Assembly (NCBI GenBank): GCA_052035735.1 | Contig: JBPOHI010000007.1 | Coordinates: 1 to 64,000, forward strand | Length of the DNA: 64,000 nucleotides | Reading direction: 5' to 3' | Source of the DNA: JAGPDF01 sp052035735 | GTDB taxonomy: Bacteria > Acidobacteriota > Thermoanaerobaculia > Multivoradales > JAGPDF01 | Shown here: positions 25,116 to 32,903 of the stretch, one piece after another | How the letters are laid out: each line of letters opens with the position of its first letter | Position numbering within the stretch: position 1 is the stretch's first letter | Made by a program: the position numbers and the translations under genes | Notes under the pieces: model-generated | What the model saw: the letters and a program-made list of their open reading frames with translations, nothing else | Database searches by the model: none | Told to the model about the DNA's origin: nothing

Positions 25116-25553
25116 ATGACCGCGTTCGAGCGAATTGCGGACGAGCGGCTGTCGCGGGCGCTCAGCGAAGGTGCGCCGATCTCTTTTCGACGCTCCTATC
25201 CTTCTCAGCTAGCTACGCTTGTAGGGGCTCCGGTACTTACCTTGCTGATCTGGGAAGCGCGAGGTCTAAGACAGCCATTCTTCTGGTTGCTTCTGGCAGC
25301 CTTGTGGGTATCTTGGTACTTCTACTTGAGAAGCCCACACAAGATCACCATCGAGGGTTCCCTGGTTACTGTGCATTGGTGGTATCGCCGGGGCGAAGCC
25401 GCCAGGAGTTCCGTCGCCTTGGCTCTCCGCCCTTCCTTCGTAAGCCGATTGTTTGGTTACGACCTTCTCGTCGTGGGTGAAATCGGCAGCTTTCCAGTCT
25501 GGCCCGCTTGGTTCCTCGTCACCGCGAAGGGGGTTGAGGAGAGCTGCGATTGA
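25116..25553 (+). CDS. Small membrane protein, unrecognised
   Basis: A 145-residue protein with two adjacent hydrophobic helices (about residues 32-68), then a beta-rich soluble part (Ile-Thr-Ile-Glu-Gly-Ser-Leu-Val-Thr-Val-His-Trp-Trp-Tyr). The arrangement resembles PH-like or YcxB-type small membrane proteins. The start at ATG 25116 is preferred because upstream residues in the same frame look non-coding. It lies in the lower-GC island behind the toxin-immunity pair and could be another orphan of the same locus. Confidence 0.6.
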   Translation: MTAFERIADERLSRALSEGAPISFRRSYPSQLATLVGAPVLTLLIWEARGLRQPFFWLLLAALWVSWYFYLRSPHKITIEGSLVTVHWWYRRGEAARSSVALALRPSFVSRLFGYDLLVVGEIGSFPVWPAWFLVTAKGVEESCD

Positions 25554-25612
25554 GGCCGAAGGGGAGCTAGAGTCCCGGGTTCCAGGGTTCCCTTGGACAT
25601 CTGAGTGCTCAC

Positions 25613-26080
25613 ATGGTTGCCACTGAAGCCCTGAACTTCGAGTTCCGCGATCTCCATTCGGACGGGTGTGTCCGGACGAAGCGCGACCTGTTGGTCAGAG
25701 TAGTCGGTGACTTTGACATCCGGCTCAATGGGAGTGTCCTCTATCGCGAAGCAGAGTTCTGCCTGGTCGAATTCGGCGTCGCGGTTGCCAAGTGGCTGGC
25801 CGTCGGGACCGATCTAGGTCCCAATTTTGAATACACTTCAATCGAGTCTGACGTTGAAGCGCTCGTGAGATTCTCTCGTCTTCGGCCGGGTAACTGGAAA
25901 ATCTCAGCGGCACATGAGGATTTCGAGAGTCTGGAGCCTGTAACAACGGTCGAGATCCGGGAGGCTGTGCAGGGTTACCTGCGAAGGCTCCGAGCGCGCT
26001 TGCTTCCCGAGCATGAAATCCTGGACCTCCTGGAAGACCCCCAACTTCGCAAGACGATCGAGAAGTCGCTTGGCGTTTGA
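25613..26080 (+). CDS. Hypothetical protein, possibly an orphan immunity gene
   Basis: A 155-residue acidic, soluble protein that I cannot assign. It has no signal peptide or membrane segment, alternating beta strands in the first 110 residues (Leu-Val-Arg-Val-Val-Gly-Asp-Phe-Asp-Ile-Arg-Leu-Asn) and a helical Arg/Leu/Glu-rich C-terminus. Size, acidity and location behind an RHS toxin fit orphan immunity genes, which accumulate at such loci, but nothing in the sequence proves it. No clear Shine-Dalgarno precedes the ATG. Confidence 0.55.
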   Translation: MVATEALNFEFRDLHSDGCVRTKRDLLVRVVGDFDIRLNGSVLYREAEFCLVEFGVAVAKWLAVGTDLGPNFEYTSIESDVEALVRFSRLRPGNWKISAAHEDFESLEPVTTVEIREAVQGYLRRLRARLLPEHEILDLLEDPQLRKTIEKSLGV

Positions 26081-26184
26081 CGGATCGCGGTTGGGGTGAC
26101 CTTCCGCCCTCGACAGAGCTGGTGTTGGCGGGCGAAAGTCCCCACCAGGGCCTGATCCTCTTGCCGACCCAATGCGGCCGGCGC

Positions 26185-26193
26185 TGCTAGAGT
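26185..26193 (+). promoter_or_regulatory. Extended -10 promoter of hemH, probably leaderless
   Basis: TG-C-TAGAGT at 26185-26193 (TGnTAnnnT) ends 8 nt before the ATG of hemH at 26202. The same core GCGCTGCTA recurs in front of hemA. There is no Shine-Dalgarno between them, so the mRNA probably starts at or near the ATG. No good -35 is seen at 17 nt. Confidence 0.45.
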
Positions 26194-26201
26194 CCGGGGC
26201 G

Positions 26202-27299
26202 ATGTACGACCGGCTCCCATCGCCTGACGTTTTCGATCATCGCCGGCCGGCGAAGGTCGGGGTCTTGCTGTCGAATCTCGGCACACCGGACGCGGCGACG
26301 CCGGCGGCGCTCAGGGTCTATCTCAAGGAGTTTCTCTCCGATCCGCGGGTGATCGAGTTGCCGCGCTGGAAGTGGCTGCCGATCCTGCACCTCTTCATCC
26401 TGACGACGCGGCCGAAGATGTCGGCGGCGCTCTATCGCAAGGTCTGGACGGCGGAGGGTTCGCCGCTCCTGGTGACCTCGCAACGTCAGCGCGCGGGCAT
26501 CGAACAGCGCCTGCGTTCGCGCTTTGGGGACTCGGTCGTCGTCGCGCTCGGCATGCGCTACGGGAACCCCTCGATCGCCGGGGCGATGCGCGAGCTCGCC
26601 GACGCGGGCTGCTCTCGTATCGTCGTGCTGCCGCTCTACCCGCAGTACGCCGCGGCCACCACCGGTTCGACCTTCGACGCCGTCTTTGCAGCCTTGCAGA
26701 AGACGCGCTGGGTGCCCGGCCTGCGGACGATCGAGACCTACCACGACGAGCCCGGCTACATCGCGGCGCTCGCCGCCAGCGTCCGCGAACGCTGGCAGGC
26801 CGAGGGGGAACCGGAGAAGCTCCTGCTGTCGTTCCACGGCATGCCGCAGCGCTACTTCGACGACGGCGATCCGTACTTCTGCTACTGCCAGAAGACGGCG
26901 CGCCTCCTCGCCGAAGCGCTCGCGCTGCCGGACGAGCGGTGGCTCCTCTCCTTCCAGTCCCTCTTCGGCAAAGAGGAGTGGCTGAAGCCGTACACCGATC
27001 GCACCGTCGAGCGGCTGGCGCGCGAGGGCGTGCGCAGCCTCGACGTCCTCTGCCCGGGCTTCTCCGCCGACTGCCTGGAGACGATCGAAGAGATCGACCA
27101 GTTGAATCGCGAGATCTTCCTCCACCACGGCGGCGAGCATTTTCGTTTCATCCCCTGCCTCAACGAACGCGACGAGCATCTCGACTTTCTCGCCGCGCGC
27201 GTGGCGCGCGAGCTCGACGCGTGGGTGGGCGAAGAGACCGTGGATCGCGCGTCGACCGCCGAGCGGGCGGGGGCGCTCCGCCGACGCCCCGCCGGCTGA
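26202..27299 (+). CDS. hemH: Ferrochelatase
   Basis: A 365-residue HemH. It inserts Fe2+ into protoporphyrin IX, the last step of protoheme synthesis. Family signatures: Gly-Val-Leu-Leu-Ser-Asn-Leu-Gly-Thr-Pro at the N-terminus, Leu-Pro-Leu-Tyr-Pro-Gln-Tyr near 150, the active-site His in Leu-Ser-Phe-His-Gly-Met-Pro, and Cys-Pro-Gly-Phe-Ser-Ala-Asp-Cys-Leu-Glu-Thr with the catalytic-type Glu. I prefer ATG 26202 over 26172 because homology begins just after it and an extended -10 lies 8 nt upstream. Its C-terminal 40 residues extend beyond typical enzymes. It heads the heme cluster, although separated from hemA by 90 bp with its own promoter-like element. Confidence 0.93.
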   Translation: MYDRLPSPDVFDHRRPAKVGVLLSNLGTPDAATPAALRVYLKEFLSDPRVIELPRWKWLPILHLFILTTRPKMSAALYRKVWTAEGSPLLVTSQRQRAGIEQRLRSRFGDSVVVALGMRYGNPSIAGAMRELADAGCSRIVVLPLYPQYAAATTGSTFDAVFAALQKTRWVPGLRTIETYHDEPGYIAALAASVRERWQAEGEPEKLLLSFHGMPQRYFDDGDPYFCYCQKTARLLAEALALPDERWLLSFQSLFGKEEWLKPYTDRTVERLAREGVRSLDVLCPGFSADCLETIEEIDQLNREIFLHHGGEHFRFIPCLNERDEHLDFLAARVARELDAWVGEETVDRASTAERAGALRRRPAG

Positions 27300-27373
27300 G
27301 CGGCGCTCTCCCCACCTGCCGGGGCAGTCTTTGGACGCGATGACAGTTCCATGACAATTCCCCCGAAACGCGC

Positions 27374-27382
27374 TGCTACAAA
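27374..27382 (+). promoter_or_regulatory. Extended -10-like element of hemA, probably leaderless
   Basis: TG-C-TACAAA ends 7 nt before ATG 27390. It shares GCGCTGCTA with the hemH promoter and supports the 27390 start over the upstream ATG at 27351, which would lie upstream of this element. Confidence 0.4.
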
Positions 27383-27389
27383 GCCACTC

Positions 27390-28787
27390 ATGGACGCCAT
27401 CGGACTCGTCGGTCTGACCTTCAGAAGCCAGGGTGCGGATGCCGTCGCGCGCTTCACCGTGGCGCGCGAGGCGCGCGAAGAAGCGGTCGCCAGACTCGCC
27501 GCCGAGTTGGGCGTCGCCGAGCTCGTCTACCTCGCGACCTGCAACCGGGTCGAGATCCTCTACCGCGAACGCGACGGCAAGCGCGCCTGCGATCGCCGCC
27601 GCGATGTCTTCCGGGTGCTCACCGGCACGGAGCCGCAGCCGGGCGAGGCCGAGCATCTGCTGCGCGGCTGGCACGGCGAGGGCGCCGTCGAGCATCTCTT
27701 CGTCGTCGCCGCAGGTCTCGACTCGGCGCAGGTCGGCGAACGCGAGATCCAGGGCCAGCTGCGCGACGCGCTCGACATCGCACGCGCCGCCAACACCGCT
27801 GCCTTCGGCAGCGGCTCCGGCGCGAACGGTCTGCTCGGCCGGCTGGTCGAGGAGGCACTGCGCGTCGCCCATCAGGTGCACCGCAACTCGGCGCTCGGCG
27901 AGGGGCGCCTGTCGCTCGCCGAGATCGCCGCCGACCATCTCCTCGAGCGCGTGCGGCGCGTGCCCGGCCGCGTGGCGCTCATCGGCGTCTCGCCGATGAC
28001 CCGGAAGTGCGGCGAGGCCCTGGCGCGCGAGCACGTGCCGCTGGTGGTGGTGAACCGCACGCTCGAGCGCGCCGAAGAGCTGGCGAGCGCGCTCGGCAAC
28101 GCCTTCGCCATGAGCCTCGACGATTTCCGTGCCCGCCCGCCGCGCATCGAAGCGCTGGTCGCCGCGACCGGATCCCCCGAAGCGGTGCTCGATCGCGCCT
28201 GCCTCGAACGTCTCGCCGCGCGGAGTCCGAGCGGCGAGCCGCCGCTCGCCGTCGATCTCGCCGTTCCCCCCGACGTCGATCCGGCGGCGGCGCGCTCCGC
28301 CGGCCTTCCGCGCCTCGGCATGGACGAGATCAACCGCGAGGCCGACGAGCAGCGCTCGCGCCGCCAGGCCGAGACCGCCGCGGCGCGCGAGTTGGTCGAC
28401 GCAGCGCTCGACGAGCTGCGCCATCGCCTCGCCGAGCGGGTACTCTCGCCGGTGCTCGCGCGGATCAATCAGCGCTACCGGCAGACCGCGGCCGAGGGCA
28501 TGGAGCGCCTGCTCGCCAAAGAGGGCGCCGGCTTCGACGCCCGCCAGCGCGAGGCCCTCGGGCGCTGGGCGGAGATGCTCGCCAAGCGGCTCGCTCACCT
28601 GCCGACGCTCGGCCTGCGCGGTCTGGCGAGCGAGCTCGGGGTCGAAGCCGTGGGGAGCTTCCTCGCCGCCGGTGACGCCGAGCTCTATGCCGAGTTCAAC
28701 GACATCGCCGGCGCGCTCGATCCGCTGGCCGGTAGTCAGGAGATGCAGGAGCTGTCGGAAGTGTCCAGAATGGAGATCCGCCGATGA
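27390..28787 (+). CDS. hemA: Glutamyl-tRNA reductase
   Basis: A 465-residue GluTR, the first enzyme of C5-pathway tetrapyrrole synthesis: it reduces Glu-tRNA(Glu) to glutamate-1-semialdehyde with NADPH. The catalytic Cys is in Leu-Ala-Thr-Cys-Asn-Arg-Val-Glu, near residue 51. His-Leu-Phe-Val-Val-Ala-Ala-Gly-Leu-Asp-Ser and Val-Gly-Glu-x-Glu-Ile-Gln-Gly-Gln are the usual following motifs, then an NADPH-binding domain and a C-terminal dimerisation helix. The start at 27390 (Met-Asp-Ala-Ile-Gly-Leu-Val-Gly-Leu) fits the family N-terminus. Overlaps hemL by ATGA, which couples the two enzymes that exchange the unstable semialdehyde. Confidence 0.93.
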   Translation: MDAIGLVGLTFRSQGADAVARFTVAREAREEAVARLAAELGVAELVYLATCNRVEILYRERDGKRACDRRRDVFRVLTGTEPQPGEAEHLLRGWHGEGAVEHLFVVAAGLDSAQVGEREIQGQLRDALDIARAANTAAFGSGSGANGLLGRLVEEALRVAHQVHRNSALGEGRLSLAEIAADHLLERVRRVPGRVALIGVSPMTRKCGEALAREHVPLVVVNRTLERAEELASALGNAFAMSLDDFRARPPRIEALVAATGSPEAVLDRACLERLAARSPSGEPPLAVDLAVPPDVDPAAARSAGLPRLGMDEINREADEQRSRRQAETAAARELVDAALDELRHRLAERVLSPVLARINQRYRQTAAEGMERLLAKEGAGFDARQREALGRWAEMLAKRLAHLPTLGLRGLASELGVEAVGSFLAAGDAELYAEFNDIAGALDPLAGSQEMQELSEVSRMEIRR

Positions 28788-30121
28788 CCGCCCCCGTGCT
28801 GCAGGACGTCGCCACCGATTCGGCCGGTCCGCAATCGCGTGCCCTCTTCGCGCGCGCCCAAGCGGTCATCCCCGGCGGCGTCAACTCTCCCGTGCGCGCC
28901 TTTCGCGCCGTCGGCGGCACGCCGCTCTTTCTGGCGCGCGGCGAAGGGGCCCACTTCGAGGACGCCGACGGCCGGCGTTATCTCGATTTCGTCGGCTCGT
29001 GGGGGCCGCTGATCCTCGGTCACGCGCACCCCGAGGTGCTGCAGGCGGTCACCGCCGCCGCGTCGTGCGGCATGACCTTCGGGGCGCCCTGCGCCGGCGA
29101 GATCGATCTCGCCGAGGCGGTGGTCGCGCGCTACCCCGGCCTCGAGCAGGTACGCTTCGTCTCCTCCGGCACCGAGGCGACGATGAGCGCCATCCGCCTC
29201 GCGCGCGGCGCCACCGGCCGCGACCTGATCGTCAAGTTCGCCGGCTGCTATCACGGCCACGCCGACCACCTGCTGGTCTCCGCCGGCTCCGGCCTGGTGA
29301 CCTTCGGCCGGCCGAGCTCGGCCGGCGTGCCGGCGCCGTTCGCCGAGCTCACCCGCGTGCTGCCGCTCGACGACGAGGCGGCGCTCGACGCGCTCTTTGC
29401 CGCCGAGGGTTCGCGCATCGCGACCGTCATCATCGAGCCGGTGCCGGCCAACAACGGCCTCCTGCTGCAGCGACTCGAGTTCCTGCGCCACCTGCGCGCG
29501 GTGACCGCGCGCGCCGGCGCGCTGCTCATCTTCGACGAGGTGATCAGCGGCTTCCGGGTGGCAAGAGGGGGCGCGGCGGAGCTCTATGGGCTCACACCCG
29601 ATCTCGCGACCTTCGGCAAGATCCTCGGCGGCGGCATGCCGGTCGGGGCGTTCGGCGGGCGGCGCGAGCTCATGCGGCATCTCGCTCCCGAAGGAGACGT
29701 CTATCAGGCCGGCACGCTGTCCGGGAATCCCGTGGCGATGGCGGCCGGGATCGCAACCCTCGGCATCCTCGAGCGCGAGCGCGCCTGGGCGCGGCTCGAG
29801 GAGCTCGGCCGCTCGCTCGAGCGAACGCTCGCCCCAGTTCTCGCGGCGGCACCGTTCCCGGTGCGGCTGGTGCGGCAAGGCTCGCTCTTCTGGATGAGCC
29901 TCCAGGCGGGCTCGCCGCCGCGCCGCGCCGACGCGATCGACGCCGGTGCTGCGGCGCTCTACAAGGCGATCTTCCACGGTCTGCTGGCGAGGGGCGTCGC
30001 GCTCGCTCCCTCGGCCTACGAGGTCGGCTTCCTCTCGTTGGCCCATCGCCCGGAGCATCTCGAACAGCTGGCGCGAGCGCTGGGCGAGGTCTTCGCGGAG
30101 CTCGCGGCGGAGCGCGGCTGA
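28784..30121 (+). CDS. hemL: Glutamate-1-semialdehyde 2,1-aminomutase
   Basis: A 445-residue PLP enzyme of the class III aminotransferase fold that converts glutamate-1-semialdehyde to 5-aminolevulinate. It shows Pro-Gly-Gly-Val-Asn-Ser-Pro-Val-Arg-Ala-Phe at the N-terminus, Ser-Ser-Gly-Thr-Glu-Ala-Thr-Met for phosphate binding, Phe-Asp-Glu-Val-Ile-Ser-Gly-Phe-Arg with the PLP-binding Asp, and the Schiff-base Lys in Phe-Gly-Lys-Ile-Leu-Gly-Gly-Gly-Met. Its length matches the family. The histidine kinase gene starts 3 nt after its stop, so the sensor is inside the operon. Confidence 0.95.
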   Translation: MTAPVLQDVATDSAGPQSRALFARAQAVIPGGVNSPVRAFRAVGGTPLFLARGEGAHFEDADGRRYLDFVGSWGPLILGHAHPEVLQAVTAAASCGMTFGAPCAGEIDLAEAVVARYPGLEQVRFVSSGTEATMSAIRLARGATGRDLIVKFAGCYHGHADHLLVSAGSGLVTFGRPSSAGVPAPFAELTRVLPLDDEAALDALFAAEGSRIATVIIEPVPANNGLLLQRLEFLRHLRAVTARAGALLIFDEVISGFRVARGGAAELYGLTPDLATFGKILGGGMPVGAFGGRRELMRHLAPEGDVYQAGTLSGNPVAMAAGIATLGILERERAWARLEELGRSLERTLAPVLAAAPFPVRLVRQGSLFWMSLQAGSPPRRADAIDAGAAALYKAIFHGLLARGVALAPSAYEVGFLSLAHRPEHLEQLARALGEVFAELAAERG

Positions 30122-30124
30122 ACG

Positions 30125-31240
30125 ATGACCCTGACGCTCGAGCGCAAGCAGGCGCTGCGCATCGCCTTCATCGCCATCCTGATCCTGTCGGCGGGCGAGG
30201 TGGTCTGGTGGATGCTCGACCAGCGCCGGCTGGTACGTTGGGAGTCGGAGCGCATCGCGGCGCTACACGATGCCAACCGCCAGGCCGCGGAACGGCTGCT
30301 CGCCGAGGGTGCCGTACCGGAAGAGGTTGCGGCCCTCTTCCCGGCGCTCGACGTCGCGCGATCCGGCGTCACCGTCGCGCCGCGCGCCTTCGTCGAGATC
30401 GAGGCCGAGCACACGCGCCGCCTGCGGCAGTATCTGTGGGAGGGCGCCTTCTTTCTCGTCGTGCTCGGCGGCTGCGTGGCGGTGATCAGCCGCACGCTCG
30501 CCGCCGAGGCGCAGCTGCGCCGACGGCAGCAGAACTTCATCGCCGCGGTGACCCACGAGTTGAAGAGCCCGATCGCCAGCCTCCAGCTCGCCGCCGAGAC
30601 CATCGCGCTACGCCGCCCCGAGCCGGCGCGGCTCGACGCGCTGGTCAAGCGGATGCGTGGCGATATCCGCCGACTCGAGGACATGGTCGGCCGGATCCTC
30701 GACACCGCGACCCTCGAGGCCGGCCGCCCCCACCTGCGCAAGGAGCGCCTGCCGCTCGGTCGCCTCGTCGCCGGTGTCGCCGAGGAGTTCGCCGAGCGCG
30801 CCAGCGAGCGCGCGGTGAAGTTCACCCAGAGCGTCGCGGCGGACCTCGAGATCGCCGCCGATCCGGCGGCTGCCAACACCGTCCTGCGCAATCTGATCGA
30901 GAACGCGCTGCGCGCCTCGGCAGCTGCCGGCGGTCACGAGATCCGCCTCACCGGCCGGGCGAAGCACGGCTTCGTCGAGCTCGAGGTCCAGGACGACGGC
31001 GTCGGCTTCGAGCCGGCCGAGGCCGAGAAGCTGTTCGAGAAGTTCTATCGTCCGGGCGACGAGCTGCGCCGCACCAGCAAGGGCACCGGTCTCGGCCTCT
31101 ATGTCGTCCGCCGCTTCGTCGAGCTCGAACGCGGCTGGGTGACGGCGGCATCGGCCGGCCCGGGGCGCGGTGCGACCTTCACCGTCGCCTGGCCGGTGGC
31201 AGCGCCGGATTCCGGGGATGCCGGCGAGGAGGCTGCATGA
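30125..31240 (+). CDS. Membrane sensor histidine kinase embedded in the heme operon
   Basis: A 371-residue HisKA-type kinase. Two transmembrane helices (about 11-30 and 106-128) enclose a short 75-residue sensor loop with Arg, Glu and Ala and no PAS fold that I can see. The H-box is Val-Thr-His144-Glu-Leu-Lys-Ser-Pro. The ATPase domain has an N-box (Asn-Leu-Ile-Glu-Asn-Ala-Leu-Arg), Asp-Asp-Gly-Val-Gly-Phe and Gly-Thr-Gly-Leu-Gly-Leu. The partner regulator overlaps its stop as ATGA. Being placed between hemL and hemC suggests that it senses heme, a precursor, iron, oxygen or envelope state and adjusts heme-linked genes; this is inference. Confidence 0.9.
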   Translation: MTLTLERKQALRIAFIAILILSAGEVVWWMLDQRRLVRWESERIAALHDANRQAAERLLAEGAVPEEVAALFPALDVARSGVTVAPRAFVEIEAEHTRRLRQYLWEGAFFLVVLGGCVAVISRTLAAEAQLRRRQQNFIAAVTHELKSPIASLQLAAETIALRRPEPARLDALVKRMRGDIRRLEDMVGRILDTATLEAGRPHLRKERLPLGRLVAGVAEEFAERASERAVKFTQSVAADLEIAADPAAANTVLRNLIENALRASAAAGGHEIRLTGRAKHGFVELEVQDDGVGFEPAEAEKLFEKFYRPGDELRRTSKGTGLGLYVVRRFVELERGWVTAASAGPGRGATFTVAWPVAAPDSGDAGEEAA

Positions 31241-31956
31241 TCGAACCGCGCTCCATACTGGTGGTGGAGGACGAGGAGCACCTCGCCCAGGGCATCGCGG
31301 AGAACCTCGAGGCCGAGGGCTACCGCGTCTCGATCGTCGGCGAGGGCAGGGCCGCGCTCGCCACGATCCGTCGCGGCGGCCACGATCTCATCCTGCTCGA
31401 CGTGATGCTCCCCGGCCTCGACGGCTTTTCGATCTGCGAAACGGCGCGGGCCGAGGGGATCCAGACTCCCGTTCTCTTCCTCACCGCCAAGTCGAGCGTT
31501 GACGACCGCGTGCAGGGACTCGAAGCCGGCGGCGACGACTACCTGCCCAAACCGTTCCACCTGCAGGAGCTCCTCGCACGGGTCAAGGTCATCCTGCGGC
31601 GCTGGAGCTGGTACGAACGCGCCACCCAGAGCTCGGCCCAGGTGTTGCGCTTCGGCGGCAACGAGTTCGACTTCGGCAGCCTCCAGGGCCGCTCGTGGGA
31701 CGGCAACCAGCAGCCGTTGACGCAGAAGGAGGCGGTGATCCTCAAGGTCTTGGCCGAACGCGTCGGCGAGGTGGTCTCGCGCGAGGAGCTGCTCGACAAA
31801 GCCTGGGGCTACGAGCTCTTTCCGTCGACCCGCACGGTCGACAACTTCATCGTCCGGCTGCGCAAGCGCTTCGAGCGCGACCCGCAGCAGCCGCAGCACT
31901 TTCACACCGTGCGCGGCGTCGGCTACCGCTTCACCGTCCAGGGGGAATCTTCGTGA
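31237..31956 (+). CDS. OmpR/PhoB-family response regulator
   Basis: A 239-residue regulator. The receiver domain (about 6-120) has the acidic pair Glu-Asp-Glu-Glu, the phosphoacceptor Asp55 in Leu-Leu-Asp-Val-Met-Leu-Pro-Gly, the Thr in Leu-Thr-Ala-Lys, and Lys in Leu-Pro-Lys-Pro-Phe. The C-terminal winged helix (about 135-235) includes Leu-Thr-Gln-Lys-Glu and Arg-Thr-Val-Asp-Asn-Phe-Ile-Val-Arg-Leu-Arg-Lys, the recognition helix, ending in Val-Arg-Gly-Val-Gly-Tyr-Arg-Phe. It overlaps the kinase stop (ATGA) and the hemC GTG start (GTGA), so it is translated with both. Confidence 0.93.
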   Translation: MIEPRSILVVEDEEHLAQGIAENLEAEGYRVSIVGEGRAALATIRRGGHDLILLDVMLPGLDGFSICETARAEGIQTPVLFLTAKSSVDDRVQGLEAGGDDYLPKPFHLQELLARVKVILRRWSWYERATQSSAQVLRFGGNEFDFGSLQGRSWDGNQQPLTQKEAVILKVLAERVGEVVSREELLDKAWGYELFPSTRTVDNFIVRLRKRFERDPQQPQHFHTVRGVGYRFTVQGESS

Positions 31957-32903
31957 ACCGCACGCTCCGCATCGGCACTCGTGGCTCCGAGCTGGCGCTC
32001 TGGCAGGCGCATCACGTGGCGGCGCTCCTCGATCGGCTCGACGGCGCGCCGCAGATCGAGATCATCGAGATCCGCACCGAAGGGGACCATGTCCTCGACC
32101 GCCCGCTCTCCGAGGTTCCGGGGAAGGCGTTCTTCACCAAGGAGATCGAGGAGGCGCTCGCCGCCGGTCATGTCGATCTCGCAGTGCACAGCCTCAAGGA
32201 CCTGCCGACCGAGCTGCCGCAGGGGCTCGCTCTCGCCGCCGTGCTCGAGCGCGAGGATCCGCGCGACGTCTGGCTGGCGCGCGGCGGTACCGCCGGCGCC
32301 GGCTTCGCGGCGCTCGCCGCCGGGAGTCGCGTCGGCACGAGCAGCCTCCGGCGGCGCGCGCTGCTCGCGCGCCATCGCCCCGACCTCGAGCTCGTGGATC
32401 TGCGAGGCAACGTGCCGACGCGGGTGCGCCGGGTGGAGGAGGGCAAGTACGACGCCATCATTCTCGCCGCAGCCGGGGTGAAGCGGCTCGGCCTCGAGCG
32501 CCACATCACCGAGTATCTGCCGCTCGACCGCTTCCTCCCGGCGGTCGCCCAGGGGGCGGTGGCGGTCGAGATCCGCGCCCGGGACGAAGCGACCCGCGAA
32601 TGGGTCCGGCGGCTCGATCATCCGCCGACGCACGTCGCCACGGCGGCCGAGCGCGCCCTCCTCGCGACGCTCGAAGGCGGTTGCCAGGTGCCGGTCGGCG
32701 CGCTCGCGACGCTCGCCGGTGAGGAGCTTCGTCTGGTCGCCGAAGTTGTCGCGATCGACGGCAGCCGGCAGGTGCGCGGCGAAAGCCGCGGCTCGGTGAG
32801 CCGCCCCGAAGAGCTCGGTCGCTCCCTCGCCGGTGAGCTCGTGGCGCGTGGCGCGGGCGAGATCCTCGCCTCCATTCGCCGCGCCGGAGGCGCGACGTCG
32901 TGA
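31953..32903 (+). CDS. hemC: Porphobilinogen deaminase (hydroxymethylbilane synthase)
   Basis: A 316-residue HemC that polymerises four porphobilinogens into hydroxymethylbilane using a dipyrromethane cofactor. Arg-Ile-Gly-Thr-Arg-Gly-Ser-Glu-Leu-Ala-Leu-Trp-Gln opens the protein; Ala-Val-His-Ser-Leu-Lys-Asp-Leu-Pro-Thr carries the catalytic-type Asp; Gly-Thr-Ser-Ser-Leu-Arg-Arg contacts the cofactor; the cofactor-bearing Cys is in Glu-Gly-Gly-Cys-Gln-Val-Pro-Val-Gly. The start is GTG 31953, overlapping the regulator stop by 4 nt; the long upstream frame belongs to the other gene. Confidence 0.94.
   Translation: MNRTLRIGTRGSELALWQAHHVAALLDRLDGAPQIEIIEIRTEGDHVLDRPLSEVPGKAFFTKEIEEALAAGHVDLAVHSLKDLPTELPQGLALAAVLEREDPRDVWLARGGTAGAGFAALAAGSRVGTSSLRRRALLARHRPDLELVDLRGNVPTRVRRVEEGKYDAIILAAAGVKRLGLERHITEYLPLDRFLPAVAQGAVAVEIRARDEATREWVRRLDHPPTHVATAAERALLATLEGGCQVPVGALATLAGEELRLVAEVVAIDGSRQVRGESRGSVSRPEELGRSLAGELVARGAGEILASIRRAGGATS

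Noticed and set aside
26187..28598. 803-codon minus-strand frame across hemH and hemA
   Set aside because: Spans two verified genes on the other strand and has no recognisable domain.
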